A DNA stretch of 64,000 nucleotides from Pseudomonas sp. SJZ079 (GCF_007993865.1 NZ_VIUH01000001.1:310001-374000); one strand, 5' to 3'; positions 45,886 to 55,841 are shown, counted from the stretch's first letter. Notes: generated by a model not told the origin, from the letters alone. A program made the numbers and translations.

Positions 45886-45958
45886 GTCCGTCCCTCCATG
45901 ACCCGCCAGCACGCTGCTGACGCCTCACTGTCCTTTCTTTAATGTCACCCATGTCCGC

Positions 45959-46664
45959 TCAATATTGGCACGCCGGATCGCCATGACCCGTGAGCGCTGC
46001 CCGCTCATGCTCGGCCAGCAGATCGCCCAAGGGCAGACTCAACAACTGAGCCGATGCTTCCAGCACGCTGGCCCAGTTGGCGCGATTAGCGAATAGCAAT
46101 CCCGCTTCGTTCAGGGCGCCACCCTGATTACGATAGCCCAGTCCGCGATTGTTGCGCGCCTCCCCAAGAATCGGCCAAAGGTGTCCTGTGTCACTTCCGC
46201 ACGCACATGAGTGAGCAATACACGGCGTTTGCACTGCTCGGGAAGCAGCACATTGCGCACGGCTGCCTCGGCCGCTCGCGTCTGCTTCACAACGATCGCG
46301 CGGTGCGCGAAAGCGGCCCGGCTCTTGTAGATAAATCAGGCGCCAGGCACAGCCTGCAACGCTCAGTCTAACTGCCGCACGGCGCATTCCCGCCAACTGG
46401 TAACCGCCTATCGCAAACAGCAGCAGCGCCTCATCGGCTGTCACTTGCTCATTCAGCACAATGGCACCGTCACGCGCCAGCACGAACAAATTGGCATACC
46501 AGATGGCACTGCAACAGGCACTGCACGAGCGGCTCAACGGGATCGTCACTATCCCCGAACAAAGCGAACAAATCGCCATCTGAACCGGACGGCTCTGTTG
46601 TACCTATTAATCGGTTCACCAAAGTCGGCTGAAAGACCGCGGGCTTGTTCGGCGTTTTCCTCAC
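45959..46664 (-). pseudogene. Frameshifted remnant of a conserved protein gene
   Basis: Three reading frames must be joined to give a protein with normal codon use. The N-terminus (46664 downward, MRKTPNKPAVFQPTLVNRL to VEPLVQCLLQCHL) passes near 46500 into a second frame (WYANLFVLARDGAIVLNEQ to LIYLQEPGRF). Near 46312 it passes into a third frame (AVRNVLLPEQCKRRVLLTHV), and near 46195 back into the second (DTGHLWPILGEARNNRGLGY to the stop). A continuous 206-codon frame exists, but its middle reads as Cys/Ser/Ala noise. I do not know the family. Either a decayed gene or sequencing indels (+1, +1, -1). Confidence 0.65.
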
Positions 46665-46754
46665 AAACTTTCACGGCCCAGCCATACTTTGAAAAGAGCT
46701 GGGCTTTTCAGGGAGTTGAAAAGATCCGGCCGGCATCCAGAAAGGAGAAGTTGA

Positions 46755-47825
46755 ATGCCTTACGAACCGGACGATTACCTATCCCGTCACTTCCAAACCA
46801 CCGGCATCGACCTGACCCATAAAGTCGATGAGCTGGTTAATTTGGTCGCCCCCACCGGCAGCCCGAACCTGAAACTCTATCGCGACATGCTGACCACGGT
46901 GATGCGCATGGCTCAGGCCGACCGCAACCGCTGGGACGCCAAGATCATGCTGCAAACCCTGCGCGAGATGGAACTCGCGTTCAGCACTTTGGAGAAGTTC
47001 AAACGCCGGCGCAAAGTCACCGTATTTGGCTCGGCGCGGACACCCACCGATCACCCTCTTTATGCCCTGGCCCGCGAACTGGGCGCCACCCTGGCGCGCC
47101 ATGACCTGATGGTCGTTACCGGCGCCGGCGGCGGCATCATGGCCGCCGCCCATGAAGGTGCTGGCCGGGAAGACAGCCTGGGCTTCAACATCGCCCTGCC
47201 CTTCGAGCAGGGCGCCAACGCCACCGTCGAAGGTAGCGGCAACCTGTTGTCATTCCATTTCTTCTTCCTGCGCAAACTGTTCTTCGTCAAAGAAGCCGAT
47301 GCGCTGGTGCTCTGCCCTGGCGGTTTTGGCACATTGGATGAGGCACTGGAAGTGCTGACGCTGATTCAAACGGGCAAGAGCCCGCTGGTACCCGTGGTAC
47401 TGCTCGACCAGCCGGGAGGTAGTTTCTGGAAGGATGCAATTGGGTTTATCGAAAAACAGCTGCAAGGCAACGGTTACATCCTGGCGAGCGACATGAACCT
47501 GATGCGACTGGTGCACAGCGCCGAAGAGGCGGCCGAGGAAATTGCCCAGTTCTATCGTAACTATCACTCCACCCGCCTGCTCAAGGATCGCTTCGTGATC
47601 CGCCTGAACCATGCGCTAAACGATACCGCCATGCAGTTGTTGAACAGTGAGTTCGCCGAGCTGTGCCTGAATGGTGGATTCCGCCAGCAGCCACCTGCCG
47701 AGGCCGAACAGGACGAGCCCGAGTTACGCCACCTGACTCGCCTGGCGTTCGCCTTTAATGGCCGCGACCATGGGCGCTTGCGTGAATTGCTCAATACGGT
47801 CAACCAACCCCAGCACTGGGCTTAG
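46755..47825 (+). CDS. LOG family nucleotide phosphoribohydrolase-like protein
   Basis: A 356-aa protein with a LOG Rossmann core: GAGGGIMAAA (123-132) and the catalytic PGGFGTLDE (188-196). LOG proteins release nucleobases from nucleoside monophosphates. The ~85-residue N-terminal helical part and the ~100-residue C-terminal part make it larger than plant-type LOG proteins. A matching gene precedes recX in P. aeruginosa. GAAAGGAG before the ATG. Confidence 0.83.
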   Translation: MPYEPDDYLSRHFQTTGIDLTHKVDELVNLVAPTGSPNLKLYRDMLTTVMRMAQADRNRWDAKIMLQTLREMELAFSTLEKFKRRRKVTVFGSARTPTDHPLYALARELGATLARHDLMVVTGAGGGIMAAAHEGAGREDSLGFNIALPFEQGANATVEGSGNLLSFHFFFLRKLFFVKEADALVLCPGGFGTLDEALEVLTLIQTGKSPLVPVVLLDQPGGSFWKDAIGFIEKQLQGNGYILASDMNLMRLVHSAEEAAEEIAQFYRNYHSTRLLKDRFVIRLNHALNDTAMQLLNSEFAELCLNGGFRQQPPAEAEQDEPELRHLTRLAFAFNGRDHGRLRELLNTVNQPQHWA

Positions 47826-47897
47826 TCCAGCGGGTTCAATCCGCCAGTCGAGCGTACAGCCCATGCGCGGCGCGGTTAGCTTAAGAGGGCAACCTCT

Positions 47898-48362
47898 TTA
47901 ATCCTCAAGCGCGCCGCGCAACAGGCGGCCTATAAGCTCCACTGGATAGCCACGATAACTGAGAAAGCGCCCCTGCTGCGCCCGCTCGCGGGCGTCGCCA
48001 GGCAACTGACCGGCGAACTTGCGTCGCCAGGTACTTTCCAGTTGCTCGCGCCAGTCGATCCCACTGTCGCGCAACGCCTGCTCGATATCCTCACGCGCCA
48101 AACCCCGCTGCGTCAGCTCTTCGCGGATCCGCAGCGGCCCGTAACCGGCACGCGCGCGGTAACTGACGAAACTCTCCAGATAACGCGCCTCAGACAACAA
48201 GCCCTCTTCCGCCAGGCGGTCGAGGGCTGTGTTTATCAGGTCGAGGGGAGCGCCACGTTTGCGCAGCTTGCGCGTTAGCTCGACGCGTCCGTGTTCACGG
48301 CGCGCCAGTAGGTCCATGGCCGCCCGCCGCACTGCGACGGGATTATCGAGGACGATGGACAT
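47898..48362 (-). CDS. recX: RecA regulator RecX
   Basis: A 154-aa all-helical protein that blocks or reverses RecA filament growth. Three-repeat RecX pattern: [36 protein letters not shown] and [20 protein letters not shown]. It lies 11 bases after recA on the same strand and is probably SOS-coinduced. Confidence 0.95.
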   Translation of the reverse strand: MSIVLDNPVAVRRAAMDLLARREHGRVELTRKLRKRGAPLDLINTALDRLAEEGLLSEARYLESFVSYRARAGYGPLRIREELTQRGLAREDIEQALRDSGIDWREQLESTWRRKFAGQLPGDARERAQQGRFLSYRGYPVELIGRLLRGALED

Positions 48363-48373
48363 ACTCGGCTAAA

Positions 48374-49417
48374 TCAGGCGTCGGCTTCTGCGGCAACCAG
48401 ATCGGCGGCGGCAGCTTTAGTCGGCGTGGCGGGAGCCAGCAACTTCTCGCGAATCAGGCCTTCGATGGTACGGGCCACCTCTGGATTATCTTCCAGGTAC
48501 TTGGCCGAGTTGGCCTTGCCCTGACCGATCTTGTTGCCTTGGTAGCTGTACCAGGCACCGGATTTCTCCAGCAGACCCTGTTGCACGCCCAGATCGATGA
48601 TCTCGCCGTTGCGGTAGATGCCCTTACCGTAAAGGATCTGGAATTCGGCCTGACGGAACGGTGGCGCGACCTTGTTTTTAACCACCTTGACCCGGGTTTC
48701 GCTGCCGACCACTTCGTCGCCCTCCTTCACCGCGCCGGTGCGGCGGATATCCAGACGCACCGAGGCGTAGAACTTCAGGGCGTTACCGCCAGTCGTGGTT
48801 TCCGGGCTGCCGAACATCACCCCGATCTTCATACGGATCTGGTTGATGAAGATCACCAGGCAATTGGCGTTCTTGATGTTGCCGGTGATCTTGCGCAGCG
48901 CCTGGGACATCAAACGGGCTTGCAGGCCCACGTGCATGTCGCCCATCTCGCCTTCGATTTCCGCCTTCGGCACCAGCGCCGCTACGGAGTCGATGACGAT
49001 CACGTCGACGGCGTTGGAGCGCACCAGCATGTCGGTGATTTCCAGGGCTTGCTCGCCGGTATCCGGCTGAGACACCAACAGATCATCGACATTGACGCCC
49101 AGTTTTCCGGCATATTCGGGGTCAAGCGCGTGCTCGGCATCGACGAAGGCGCAGGTAGCACCCAGTTTCTGCGCCTCGGCAATCACCGACAGGGTCAGCG
49201 TGGTTTTACCGGAGGACTCCGGGCCGTAGATTTCGACTATCCGACCTTTCGGCAGACCGCCAATGCCCAGCGCGATATCCAGACCCAGCGAACCGGTGGA
49301 AATGGCCGGAATCGCCTGGCGATCGTGATCGCCCATGCGCATCACCGCGCCCTTGCCGAATTGCTTTTCGATCTGGCCCAGGGCTGCCGCCAAGGCGCGC
49401 TTCTTATTCTCGTCCAT
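48374..49417 (-). CDS. recA: Recombinase RecA
   Basis: A 347-aa DNA strand-exchange ATPase and SOS coprotease. Walker A GPESSGKT (65-72), Walker [12 protein letters not shown]1/L2 loops ([26 protein letters not shown]). The acidic/Ala-rich C-terminus ends AAEADA. ATG at 49417 (MDENKKRAL) follows GAGGA; the four codons upstream are not used. A LexA box overlaps the promoter. Confidence 0.99.
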   Translation of the reverse strand: MDENKKRALAAALGQIEKQFGKGAVMRMGDHDRQAIPAISTGSLGLDIALGIGGLPKGRIVEIYGPESSGKTTLTLSVIAEAQKLGATCAFVDAEHALDPEYAGKLGVNVDDLLVSQPDTGEQALEITDMLVRSNAVDVIVIDSVAALVPKAEIEGEMGDMHVGLQARLMSQALRKITGNIKNANCLVIFINQIRMKIGVMFGSPETTTGGNALKFYASVRLDIRRTGAVKEGDEVVGSETRVKVVKNKVAPPFRQAEFQILYGKGIYRNGEIIDLGVQQGLLEKSGAWYSYQGNKIGQGKANSAKYLEDNPEVARTIEGLIREKLLAPATPTKAAAADLVAAEADA

Positions 49418-49460
49418 TGAAGTCCTCACGTGATCAAGAGGGCCTGACGGCCACCAACAA

Positions 49461-49494
49461 CTGTATAAGTAGACAGTATTATTCCATAGGGCAA
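49461..49494 (-). promoter_or_regulatory. recA promoter with LexA (SOS) box
   Basis: CTGTATAAGTAGACAG (49461-49476) fits CTGT-N8-ACAG exactly. On the minus strand a -35 TTGCCC (49489-49494) and -10 TACTTA (49466-49471) are 17 bases apart, so LexA would cover the -10. Confidence 0.9.
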
Positions 49495-49503
49495 GTCGCC
49501 CGC

Positions 49504-50016
49504 CTACCCCAGTATTGGATTTTCTTCTGTAGCAAGCCGCAGCAGCCCCTCTAGTGCGGCCTCAACCGTTTGTCGGCGAACCTCGGCGCGGTCACCGGTA
49601 AACTGCCGGCGCACGCTGTATACCCTTTCCGCATCGCCCCAGGCCAGCCATACGGTGCCCACCGGTTTGTCTGGCGAGCCGCCATCCGGGCCCGCGACGC
49701 CACTGACCGCTACCGCGTAGCGTGCGCCGCTGTTGGCCTGGGCGCCACGCACCATGGCTTCGACCACCTCACGGCTGACCGCCCCCACGGAGGTAAACAG
49801 CTGCTCGGGCACCGCCAGCTGTTTACTCTTCTGCGCATTGGAATAGGTGATGTAACCGGCCTCGAACCAGGTGGAACTGCCGGGAACCCGGGTAATGGCC
49901 TCGGCAATCCCGCCACCGGTGCAGGACTCGGCGGCAGTTACTTGAACCTTGGCGGCAGCCAGGCGCCTACCCAGCTCTGTCGCCAGCCGAGTCAAACGTC
50001 GATCGTTTTCGGTCAT
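49504..50016 (-). CDS. pncC: Nicotinamide-nucleotide amidase (CinA C-terminal family)
   Basis: A 170-aa deamidase that turns NMN into nicotinate mononucleotide (pyridine nucleotide salvage). Motifs: [16 protein letters not shown] (active-site Ser/Thr region), [15 protein letters not shown] and [20 protein letters not shown]. It is the stand-alone C-terminal domain form, upstream of recA as in other Pseudomonas. Confidence 0.94.
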   Translation of the reverse strand: MTENDRRLTRLATELGRRLAAAKVQVTAAESCTGGGIAEAITRVPGSSTWFEAGYITYSNAQKSKQLAVPEQLFTSVGAVSREVVEAMVRGAQANSGARYAVAVSGVAGPDGGSPDKPVGTVWLAWGDAERVYSVRRQFTGDRAEVRRQTVEAALEGLLRLATEENPILG

Positions 50017-50251
50017 TTGAACTCCAGGGGTGAACGCGGGTTAGAGAAAAACCCTAGACCAAGTATTTGGCTGGCTCAGGCTAATTGTGACTCAGCGCGC
50101 CAGCACAAGCTCGTCATGGTGCCGTCTCGAGCATCCCAGGCCGCCGCTGAATGGTCGGAGGCACCGAGGCGCTCGAGTCCTAGCAAACTACAGCGGAAGT
50201 GGCACACGATGGCAATCTTTACTGCACATGCTGGCGGCTAACCGCCTCGCC

Positions 50252-50503
50252 TCACCGGTTAGCGAGCAACCGTCTGACCTCGCGCTGAACCATGCTGGCG
50301 TATTCAGGTGGCGACATGTTCCCAAGCTGGCTTCGCAGCCACTCCTCCCACTTGCCTTTGCGCTTGGCCTTCTCGCCAACCAAACGCGCCGCATCGACCT
50401 TGGCACGATGCAAGTTCTGCTGCCACAGCTGGAAAAGTCGCGACTTCTCGTCCTCACCGGCATTGCGTACTTCGGCGGATTGGTTGGCCAAGTTAAAGCT
50501 CAT
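50252..50503 (-). CDS. Conserved hypothetical protein (83 aa)
   Basis: An 83-aa, very charged helical protein beginning MSFNLANQSAEVRNAGEDEK, continuing LQ-rich with KAKRKGKWEEWLRSQL and ending MVQREVRRLLANR. No signal or membrane part. GGAG lies 6 bases before ATG 50503. Related genes sit between cinA and mutS in other pseudomonads, so this marks the left boundary of the copper block. Confidence 0.7.
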   Translation of the reverse strand: MSFNLANQSAEVRNAGEDEKSRLFQLWQQNLHRAKVDAARLVGEKAKRKGKWEEWLRSQLGNMSPPEYASMVQREVRRLLANR

Positions 50504-50679
50504 CGAGCGCTCCAGTTCGTAAAAAAGGGCGCGCATTCTACGCATTTTATCCGGGCCCGCCAGGGCAACGATGCCACCAGCAATCGCTTAGTCGACGTCA
50601 AAGGCAGAGTTGCAGAGACGCGAGGAGAAGGCTCGATCAGCCTGGCCGGATGATCGAGCATCAGCTGACAAACTAATGG

Positions 50680-51150
50680 TCAGTTTACCGGATACTCCGC
50701 GACCACTTGATCGCTACCGGTCTTGCTCAAGCCGATGACCTGATAGGCCTGCTGCTGCCCACCGACCTCCATGCCGGGAGAACCTGTCGGCATACCCGGT
50801 ACAGCGATCCCAAGCAGGTCGGAGCGTTTGCTCAACGCCACGATCTGAGCCGCAGGAACGTGCCCTTCGACGAATTTCCCATCGATCACGGCGGTGTGGC
50901 AGGCGGCTAAGCGCGGAGCAACGCCGAGGCGCTGCTTGACTGCCGTCATGTTCGACTCGACATGATCGATGACCTTGAAGCCATTGGCCTCGAGGTGCGC
51001 GACCCATTGCTTGCAGCAGCCGCAGTTGGCGTCGCGGTGCACATCGATGGTCAGGGGATCAGCCGCTTGCGCCGCAGAGCCGCTGAACAATGCCGCCAGT
51101 GCGGCGACACGCAGTAATCGCCCCCGGTGAAAGCGTCTTTTAGTCGGCAT
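50680..51150 (-). CDS. copG: Copper-resistance periplasmic protein CopG (DUF411)
   Basis: A 156-aa DUF411 protein with a signal peptide (about 1-29, AAQA) and the CxCC site CGCC (Cys43, 45, 46; NCGCCKQW), which in P. aeruginosa CopG holds a multi-copper(I) cluster in a thioredoxin-like fold. Likely redox-handles periplasmic copper. ATG 51150 overlaps the end of the cytochrome gene by 11 bases, so it is the last gene of the copA operon. Confidence 0.85.
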   Translation of the reverse strand: MPTKRRFHRGRLLRVAALAALFSGSAAQAADPLTIDVHRDANCGCCKQWVAHLEANGFKVIDHVESNMTAVKQRLGVAPRLAACHTAVIDGKFVEGHVPAAQIVALSKRSDLLGIAVPGMPTGSPGMEVGGQQQAYQVIGLSKTGSDQVVAEYPVN

Positions 51151-51970
51151 GCATGTGCTCCTTGCCATCGGCATGGGTGTGGGAACTGTCAGCCAGTTTG
51201 GACTTGGGCGCAGGCTTGTCAGCGGCTTGCTTGGCGCCATGGTGACTCATGTCAGCCTTTTCGCCGGCATGGTGATCTTCGTTGGCTGCGTCATGCTGGC
51301 TTGCCCCAGCCGCCTCGCCGGCGTGATGATCTTCGACGGCCGCGTCATGCTGACTGGCGCCAGCCATCTCAGCGGCATGCTGGTCTTCGCCTGCCGCTTC
51401 TGCGCCGCCGTGCTGGCCTTCATGGTTGTGCATGATGGTCTCGCCACCGCCATGCTGGTGACCGCTGCTGGCGGCGACCAGCGTTTGATACTGCTGCGCA
51501 TCGAGCGTCGGCAACTGCTGCAGGAAGGCGACCATTCCCCAAATATACGGATCACCCATGCTCTTGCCCCACGCGGGCATGCCAGTGGCCTTGATGCCAT
51601 GCTTGATGGTCCAGAAGGCCGCCGCCGGGTTGCCATCGACGCCCAGCCTGGTCAAGTTCGGCGGTGCGGGGTAGAGACTCTGGCTCAACTCGGTTTCGGC
51701 TGTGCCAGGGGCCAGGTGACAGCCGATGCACATCGAGTTGTAGTTACCGGCCCCGGCACGAATCAGCGTCTCATCCTGCAGATCAGGCACCTGGATATCC
51801 CGGGAGCGCACCTCGATGGAGCGATCACGGGCCATACTCAAGAAGGCATACACGGCCGGCAGATGGGGATCGTCGGCACCGACGTTAACCAGACCATAGT
51901 AGGCACCGGCGGTGACCGCGACGCTGGCGACAACACTGGCTGCAAGCAAGGTTTTAATGGTTCTTTTCAT
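51140..51970 (-). CDS. Periplasmic monohaem cytochrome c with a His-rich tail
   Basis: A 276-aa protein: signal/anchor (about 1-22), then a cytochrome c domain with CIGCH (81-85) and axial Met131 (KATGMPAWG), then a ~105-residue low-complexity tail (171-276) with about 20 His in imperfect repeats such as EDHHAGEAAGASQHDAA. The tail should bind copper or other metals. Placed between copB and copG. A role as electron acceptor for CopA-type copper oxidation is inference; plain metal storage is equally possible. Confidence 0.8.
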   Translation of the reverse strand: MKRTIKTLLAASVVASVAVTAGAYYGLVNVGADDPHLPAVYAFLSMARDRSIEVRSRDIQVPDLQDETLIRAGAGNYNSMCIGCHLAPGTAETELSQSLYPAPPNLTRLGVDGNPAAAFWTIKHGIKATGMPAWGKSMGDPYIWGMVAFLQQLPTLDAQQYQTLVAASSGHQHGGGETIMHNHEGQHGGAEAAGEDQHAAEMAGASQHDAAVEDHHAGEAAGASQHDAANEDHHAGEKADMSHHGAKQAADKPAPKSKLADSSHTHADGKEHMHAD

Positions 51971-51979
51971 GTCAGGCTC

Positions 51980-53089
51980 TCAAAACCACAGCCGAATACC
52001 GGCGACCAAGCGTGCCTCGCTGACATCGCCGCCTTCATCGCGCAGCAGGTCGGCGGTATTGCCGTAGGCGCGATTCCAGGTCACCCCGATATAGGGCGCG
52101 AACTCGCGGCGGATTTCATAACGCAAGCGCAGGCCCACCTCCGTATTTGCCAGCCCGGAGCCAATACCGCGCTCAGGGTCGCTCTTGCCATAGAAGTTCA
52201 CTTCAGCAGTGGGCTGCAGGATCAGGCGGTTGGTCAGCAGGATGTCGTAATCGCCTTCCAAACGTGCGGCAGTCTGGCCGTTCTCGCCGATGAAGGCCGT
52301 GGCTTCAGCTTCGAAGGCATAGAGCGCCATGCCCTGGATACCGAAGGCCGCCCAGGTCTGTGGCGAGCTGGGTTTGAAGTCTTGGCGCACCCCGCCGACC
52401 ACGTCCCACCAGGGACCGATGGAGTGGCCCCAGAGCGCCTGGATTTCGGCATCTTCGGTCACGCCATTGGTCCGCTCACCTTCGGAGCGCAACCACAAAC
52501 GGTCGATATCGCCGCCGATCCAACCTGAGGCGTCCCAACTGAGCACGCTGCCTTCATCGGCAGCCTGATACTCCAGCTGGTCGAACAGGAAGAACGAATT
52601 AATCGCGTCGTCATGCACGGCATGACCATCCAGCGGCGGGAATGCAGCTTCACGATCGGCATCGGTGAGCACGGGAATCGGCGTGCGACTGGTGGTGCGC
52701 GGGGAGTCCTGTGCATCGCCCTGGTCCATCTTGCTGTGATCCATGGAGCTGTGATCCATGGCGCCGTGGTCCATCGAGCTCATTGAGCCCTGGTCCATCT
52801 GCGCATGGTTCATTTTGCTGTGATCCATCGCGCCCATTGGGCCGGACTGCGTGGACTGCATGGCGCCATGCCCCATTGCCGCATGATCCATCGGGGCGTC
52901 GCCGCCGTACTGTTTGGCCGAGGGCTTTTTAGGCGTTGATGCAGGTTGTGCCTCGACCGTCGCCGCCGCGGCCGCAGATGAGTGCATCGAGTGATCCATA
53001 GGCTCGGCAGCGCTGGCCATGCCGGCCGTCACGGTGCCGAGCGAGACCGCCAGGGCAATCAGGCTCGGGCGAGAAAACCTACTGGTCAT
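51980..53089 (-). CDS. copB: Outer-membrane copper resistance protein CopB
   Basis: A 369-aa protein: signal peptide about 1-27 (MASA), a Met/His-rich segment (about 30-125) with many MDHSKM-type motifs, and a C-terminal ~215-residue beta-barrel domain from [12 protein letters not shown] to the terminal Phe (GIRLWF), as required for outer-membrane insertion. CopB helps sequester or export periplasmic copper. ATG 53089 overlaps the preceding gene stop by 11 bases. Confidence 0.9.
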   Translation of the reverse strand: MTSRFSRPSLIALAVSLGTVTAGMASAAEPMDHSMHSSAAAAATVEAQPASTPKKPSAKQYGGDAPMDHAAMGHGAMQSTQSGPMGAMDHSKMNHAQMDQGSMSSMDHGAMDHSSMDHSKMDQGDAQDSPRTTSRTPIPVLTDADREAAFPPLDGHAVHDDAINSFFLFDQLEYQAADEGSVLSWDASGWIGGDIDRLWLRSEGERTNGVTEDAEIQALWGHSIGPWWDVVGGVRQDFKPSSPQTWAAFGIQGMALYAFEAEATAFIGENGQTAARLEGDYDILLTNRLILQPTAEVNFYGKSDPERGIGSGLANTEVGLRLRYEIRREFAPYIGVTWNRAYGNTADLLRDEGGDVSEARLVAGIRLWF

Positions 53090-53396
53090 GATGGTTATCC
53101 GCCGCAGCCGGGTTGGCGCTGTGCCCATGCTGCTTGGTGTCATGCGCCATCTTGCTGTGATCCATCGAGGCATCCGCCATGGAACCCTTGGTCATGGCGG
53201 CGTGATCCATTTTCTGGGCGTCAGCGGCATGGCCCATGTGCTGGGTGGTGGCCTTGTCCGCAGCAGGCGCTGCGAGGTGTGCATGCTCGGCATGATCGCC
53301 GGCTGCAAGCGCGCCGGACAGCTGTGCAAGGCTCAGCCAGCCGAGCACCAAGGCGCTAGCGACCAGCGCTTTACGATTCATAAATGTGCTCATCAT
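53079..53396 (-). CDS. Small Met/His-rich periplasmic protein in the cop operon
   Basis: A 105-aa protein with a signal peptide (cleavage near LAAG, about 31) and a mature part of [12 protein letters not shown] / [10 protein letters not shown] motifs plus scattered His: a soluble copper sponge similar in motif to parts of CopA and CopB. AGGAAG precedes ATG 53396; an ATG next to it (53393) is possible. Unassigned family. It sits between copA (12-base gap) and copB (11-base overlap). Confidence 0.72.
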   Translation of the reverse strand: MMSTFMNRKALVASALVLGWLSLAQLSGALAAGDHAEHAHLAAPAADKATTQHMGHAADAQKMDHAAMTKGSMADASMDHSKMAHDTKQHGHSANPAAADNHHDQ

Positions 53397-53408
53397 CGGT
53401 CTTCCTAA

Positions 53409-55283
53409 TTACTCATCCACACGGACTTCACGGAACATGCCCATTTCCATGTGCAACAGCAGGTGACAGTGGTAGGCCCAACGACCTAGCGCGTCTGCAG
53501 TGACCCGGTAGCTGCGCTTGGAGCCTGGCGGCATGTCGATGGTGTGCTTGCGCACCATGAAATTGCCGTTCTCGTCTTCCAGGTCGCTCCACATGCCATG
53601 CAGGTGAATGGGGTGAGTCATCATGGTGTCGTTGACCAGGGTGATGCGCAGACGCTCGCCGTACTTGAGCCGCACAGGCTCCGAGCTGGAGAACTCGATG
53701 CCGTCGAACGACCAGGAGAATTTCTCCATGTGACCGGTCAGGTGCAGCTCGAGGGTACGGCCAGGCTCGCGTCCGTCCGGATCGGCGAAGGTGCTCTTGA
53801 GGTCGGCATAGGTCAGCACCCGACGACCGTTGTCGCGCAAGCCCATGCCCGGATCATTCAATTTATGGGTTGGCATCATGGTCTGCATGTCGACCAGCGG
53901 GTTGTTGGTCTCGGACGCCGGGTGCGATTGCATCTGGCCGCTCATGCCAGCCATACCGGCCATCTTGCTGTGATCCATGCCGGCCATGTCGCCCATACCG
54001 GCCATCTTGCTGTGATCCATGCCGGCCATGCTGCCCATACCGGCCATCTTGCTGTGATCCATGGCGGCCATGTCGCCCATACCGGCCATCTTGCTGTGGT
54101 CCATGCCGGCCATGTCGCCCATGCCAGCCATCTTGCTGTGATCCATGCCACCCATGCTGCCGTGGTCCATACCCATGTCGCCCATGCCGATCAACGGGCG
54201 TGGATCGAGTTCAGGCACAGGCGCGCTCAGCCCTTCACGCACGGCCAGAGTGCCGCGGGCATAGCCGGTGCGGTCCATGGACTGGGCGAAAATGGTGTAA
54301 GCCTCGGCACTGGACGTTTCAACGATCACGTCATAGGTTTCCGCCACGGCAATGCGCAACTCATCGACGCTGACCGGCTTGACGTGCTGGCCATCGGCGG
54401 CCACCACGGTCATTTTCAAGCCTGGGATGCGCACATCGAAGTAGCTCATGGCCGAGCCGTTGATGAAGCGCAGACGGAGCTTCTCGCCCGGTTTGAAGAT
54501 ACCGGTCCAGTTACCGTTGGGCGCCTGGCCGTTCATCAGGTAGGTGTAGGTGTAAGCGCTGACGTCGGCGAGATCGGTGGGACTCATCTTCATCTCCGCC
54601 CACATCTTGTGATCGGCCACGGCCGCGGACCAACCTTGCTGGCTGACGTCGTCGATGAAGTCACCGACTGTGCGCTTATGGAAGTTGTAGTAGTCCGACT
54701 GCTTCTTCAGCTTGGCCATGACCCGCGAGGGATCTTCATCGGTCCAGTCGCTCAGCATCACCACGTAGTCGCGATCGTACTGGAAAGGCTCCGGCTCTTT
54801 GGCGTCGATGACCAGCGGCCCGTAGACCCCGATCTGCTCCTGCAGCCCCGAGTGGCTGTGGTACCAGTAGGTACCGTTCTGCTGCACCTTGAACCTGTAT
54901 TCGTACATGCCATCGGGCGCGATGCCATGGAAGCTCAGGCCGGGGACACCGTCCATGTTGGCCGGTAGGATGATGCCGTGCCAGTGGATCGAGGTGTCTT
55001 CACTCAGGCGATTGCGCACCCGCAGGGTGACAGTATCGCCCTCGCGCCAGCGCAGCAGAGGCCCCGGCAGACTGCCGTTGATGGTCATGGCGGTACGCGG
55101 CGAACCGGTGATGTTCACCGGGGTTTCGCCAATGAACAGTTCGAAATCGGTGCCGCTGAGCACGTTCGGCTGGCCTGGGCTGACGACTGCCCAGGCTGGG
55201 GCTCGCCACAGGCCTAGCCCTGCCAGTATGCCGCCGGCGGTCAGGCCCTTGACGAATGTTCGCCTCGAGGTTTTGGATTGCAT
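53409..55283 (-). CDS. copA: Multicopper oxidase CopA
   Basis: A 624-aa periplasmic copper oxidase of the CopA/PcoA family, exported by Tat (SRRTFVKG, twin Arg at 7-8). Copper ligands: HWHG and HSHSG in domain 1, HPIHLHG and [12 protein letters not shown] in domain 3. A Met-rich insertion (about 375-455) holds five 14-residue repeats with [12 protein letters not shown] 55283 is preferred to an in-frame TTG at 55298. First gene of the cop operon. Confidence 0.93.
   Translation of the reverse strand: MQSKTSRRTFVKGLTAGGILAGLGLWRAPAWAVVSPGQPNVLSGTDFELFIGETPVNITGSPRTAMTINGSLPGPLLRWREGDTVTLRVRNRLSEDTSIHWHGIILPANMDGVPGLSFHGIAPDGMYEYRFKVQQNGTYWYHSHSGLQEQIGVYGPLVIDAKEPEPFQYDRDYVVMLSDWTDEDPSRVMAKLKKQSDYYNFHKRTVGDFIDDVSQQGWSAAVADHKMWAEMKMSPTDLADVSAYTYTYLMNGQAPNGNWTGIFKPGEKLRLRFINGSAMSYFDVRIPGLKMTVVAADGQHVKPVSVDELRIAVAETYDVIVETSSAEAYTIFAQSMDRTGYARGTLAVREGLSAPVPELDPRPLIGMGDMGMDHGSMGGMDHSKMAGMGDMAGMDHSKMAGMGDMAAMDHSKMAGMGSMAGMDHSKMAGMGDMAGMDHSKMAGMAGMSGQMQSHPASETNNPLVDMQTMMPTHKLNDPGMGLRDNGRRVLTYADLKSTFADPDGREPGRTLELHLTGHMEKFSWSFDGIEFSSSEPVRLKYGERLRITLVNDTMMTHPIHLHGMWSDLEDENGNFMVRKHTIDMPPGSKRSYRVTADALGRWAYHCHLLLHMEMGMFREVRVDE
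53951..54160. repeat. 42-base tandem repeat inside copA
   Basis: Five head-to-tail copies with a 42-base period (starting 53951, 53993, 54035, 54077, 54119), nearly identical, in frame, each coding 14 residues including MDHSKMAGM. Copy number may vary between strains. Confidence 0.88.
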
Positions 55284-55456
55284 GCCGTTTATGTCCAATC
55301 GATCAAAGGAAATCAGTGCTGAGTAGCCAGCGCGCAGACTTGCAGCTTAGGGAGCTCGCCCAGGAAGACTGCTCGGCCCCACGCCACCCAGCCACAGCTT
55401 GGTTCAATGCGCGCGGCCAGCGAGCCCAGAAACTGCCACAGTTAAACCGTCGGGGT

Positions 55457-55476
55457 GATTACATTTCTGTCAGCTT
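55457..55476. promoter_or_regulatory. CopR box upstream of copA
   Basis: GATTACATTTCTGTCAGCTT, 174 bases before the copA ATG, is identical over 20 bases to a site before copR. The core TTACA-N4-TGTCA resembles reported cop boxes. Confidence 0.75.
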
Positions 55477-55494
55477 GGGCACGCCCTGCCAAGA

Positions 55495-55701
55495 TCAGCA
55501 GCTGGCGTGGTCAGTCATCTTGGCCTGGCTTTTGACCGAGGGCGCCTCACGCTTCTGCGCCTGGGCAACTTGCTCGACTTGCGACGATACTTGCTGAGCT
55601 TGCTCGACGCGGGCAAGGGTTCGCTCGGCGCCCCCTTCGGCCAACGCCAAGGAGGAAAGGCTCAGGGCGGCGACTACGAAGAGCGTTTTCATGGATTTCA
55701 T
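55495..55701 (-). CDS. ptrA: PtrA-like small copper-inducible periplasmic protein
   Basis: A 68-aa protein: signal peptide about 1-21 (MKSMKTLFVVAALSLSSLAL), short helical mature part (RTLARVEQAQQVSSQVEQV), one Cys at the C-terminus (TDHASC). Resembles PtrA of P. aeruginosa, encoded next to copRS and copper-induced; first reported as a type III secretion repressor, later linked to copper tolerance. GAGG lies 8 bases before ATG 55701. Confidence 0.78.
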   Translation of the reverse strand: MKSMKTLFVVAALSLSSLALAEGGAERTLARVEQAQQVSSQVEQVAQAQKREAPSVKSQAKMTDHASC

Positions 55702-55825
55702 CTGGGTATCCTCAAGTGCGATTCGGTTAGCCCATCGACGCCACCTCTCACAGTGGTACTTAGGGCTGAGCTTCAGGCTCGCAGTGACCTTAACTGGCAG
55801 ACCCTGTCGGCAACCTGAGGCGAAC

Positions 55826-55841
55826 ATTACGGTTCAGTCAG
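55826..55841. promoter_or_regulatory. Degenerate CopR box upstream of ptrA
   Basis: ATTACGGTTCAGTCAG matches the 16-base core of the two perfect boxes at 13 positions, 125 bases before the ptrA ATG. Confidence 0.5.

Noticed and set aside
50504-50679. Left border of the copper block as an att site or IS scar
   Set aside because: I looked for direct or inverted repeats shared with 58746-59037 and for transposase pieces and saw none.
53951-54160. Possible CRISPR or satellite array
   Set aside because: Direct repeats have no unique spacers, keep the reading frame and encode a sensible Met-rich copper motif.
53544-54968. A 474-codon open frame antisense to copA with [14 protein letters not shown]-type repeats
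   Set aside because: The repeats simply mirror the 42-base array of copA. The sense strand has all copper ligands and a Tat signal.
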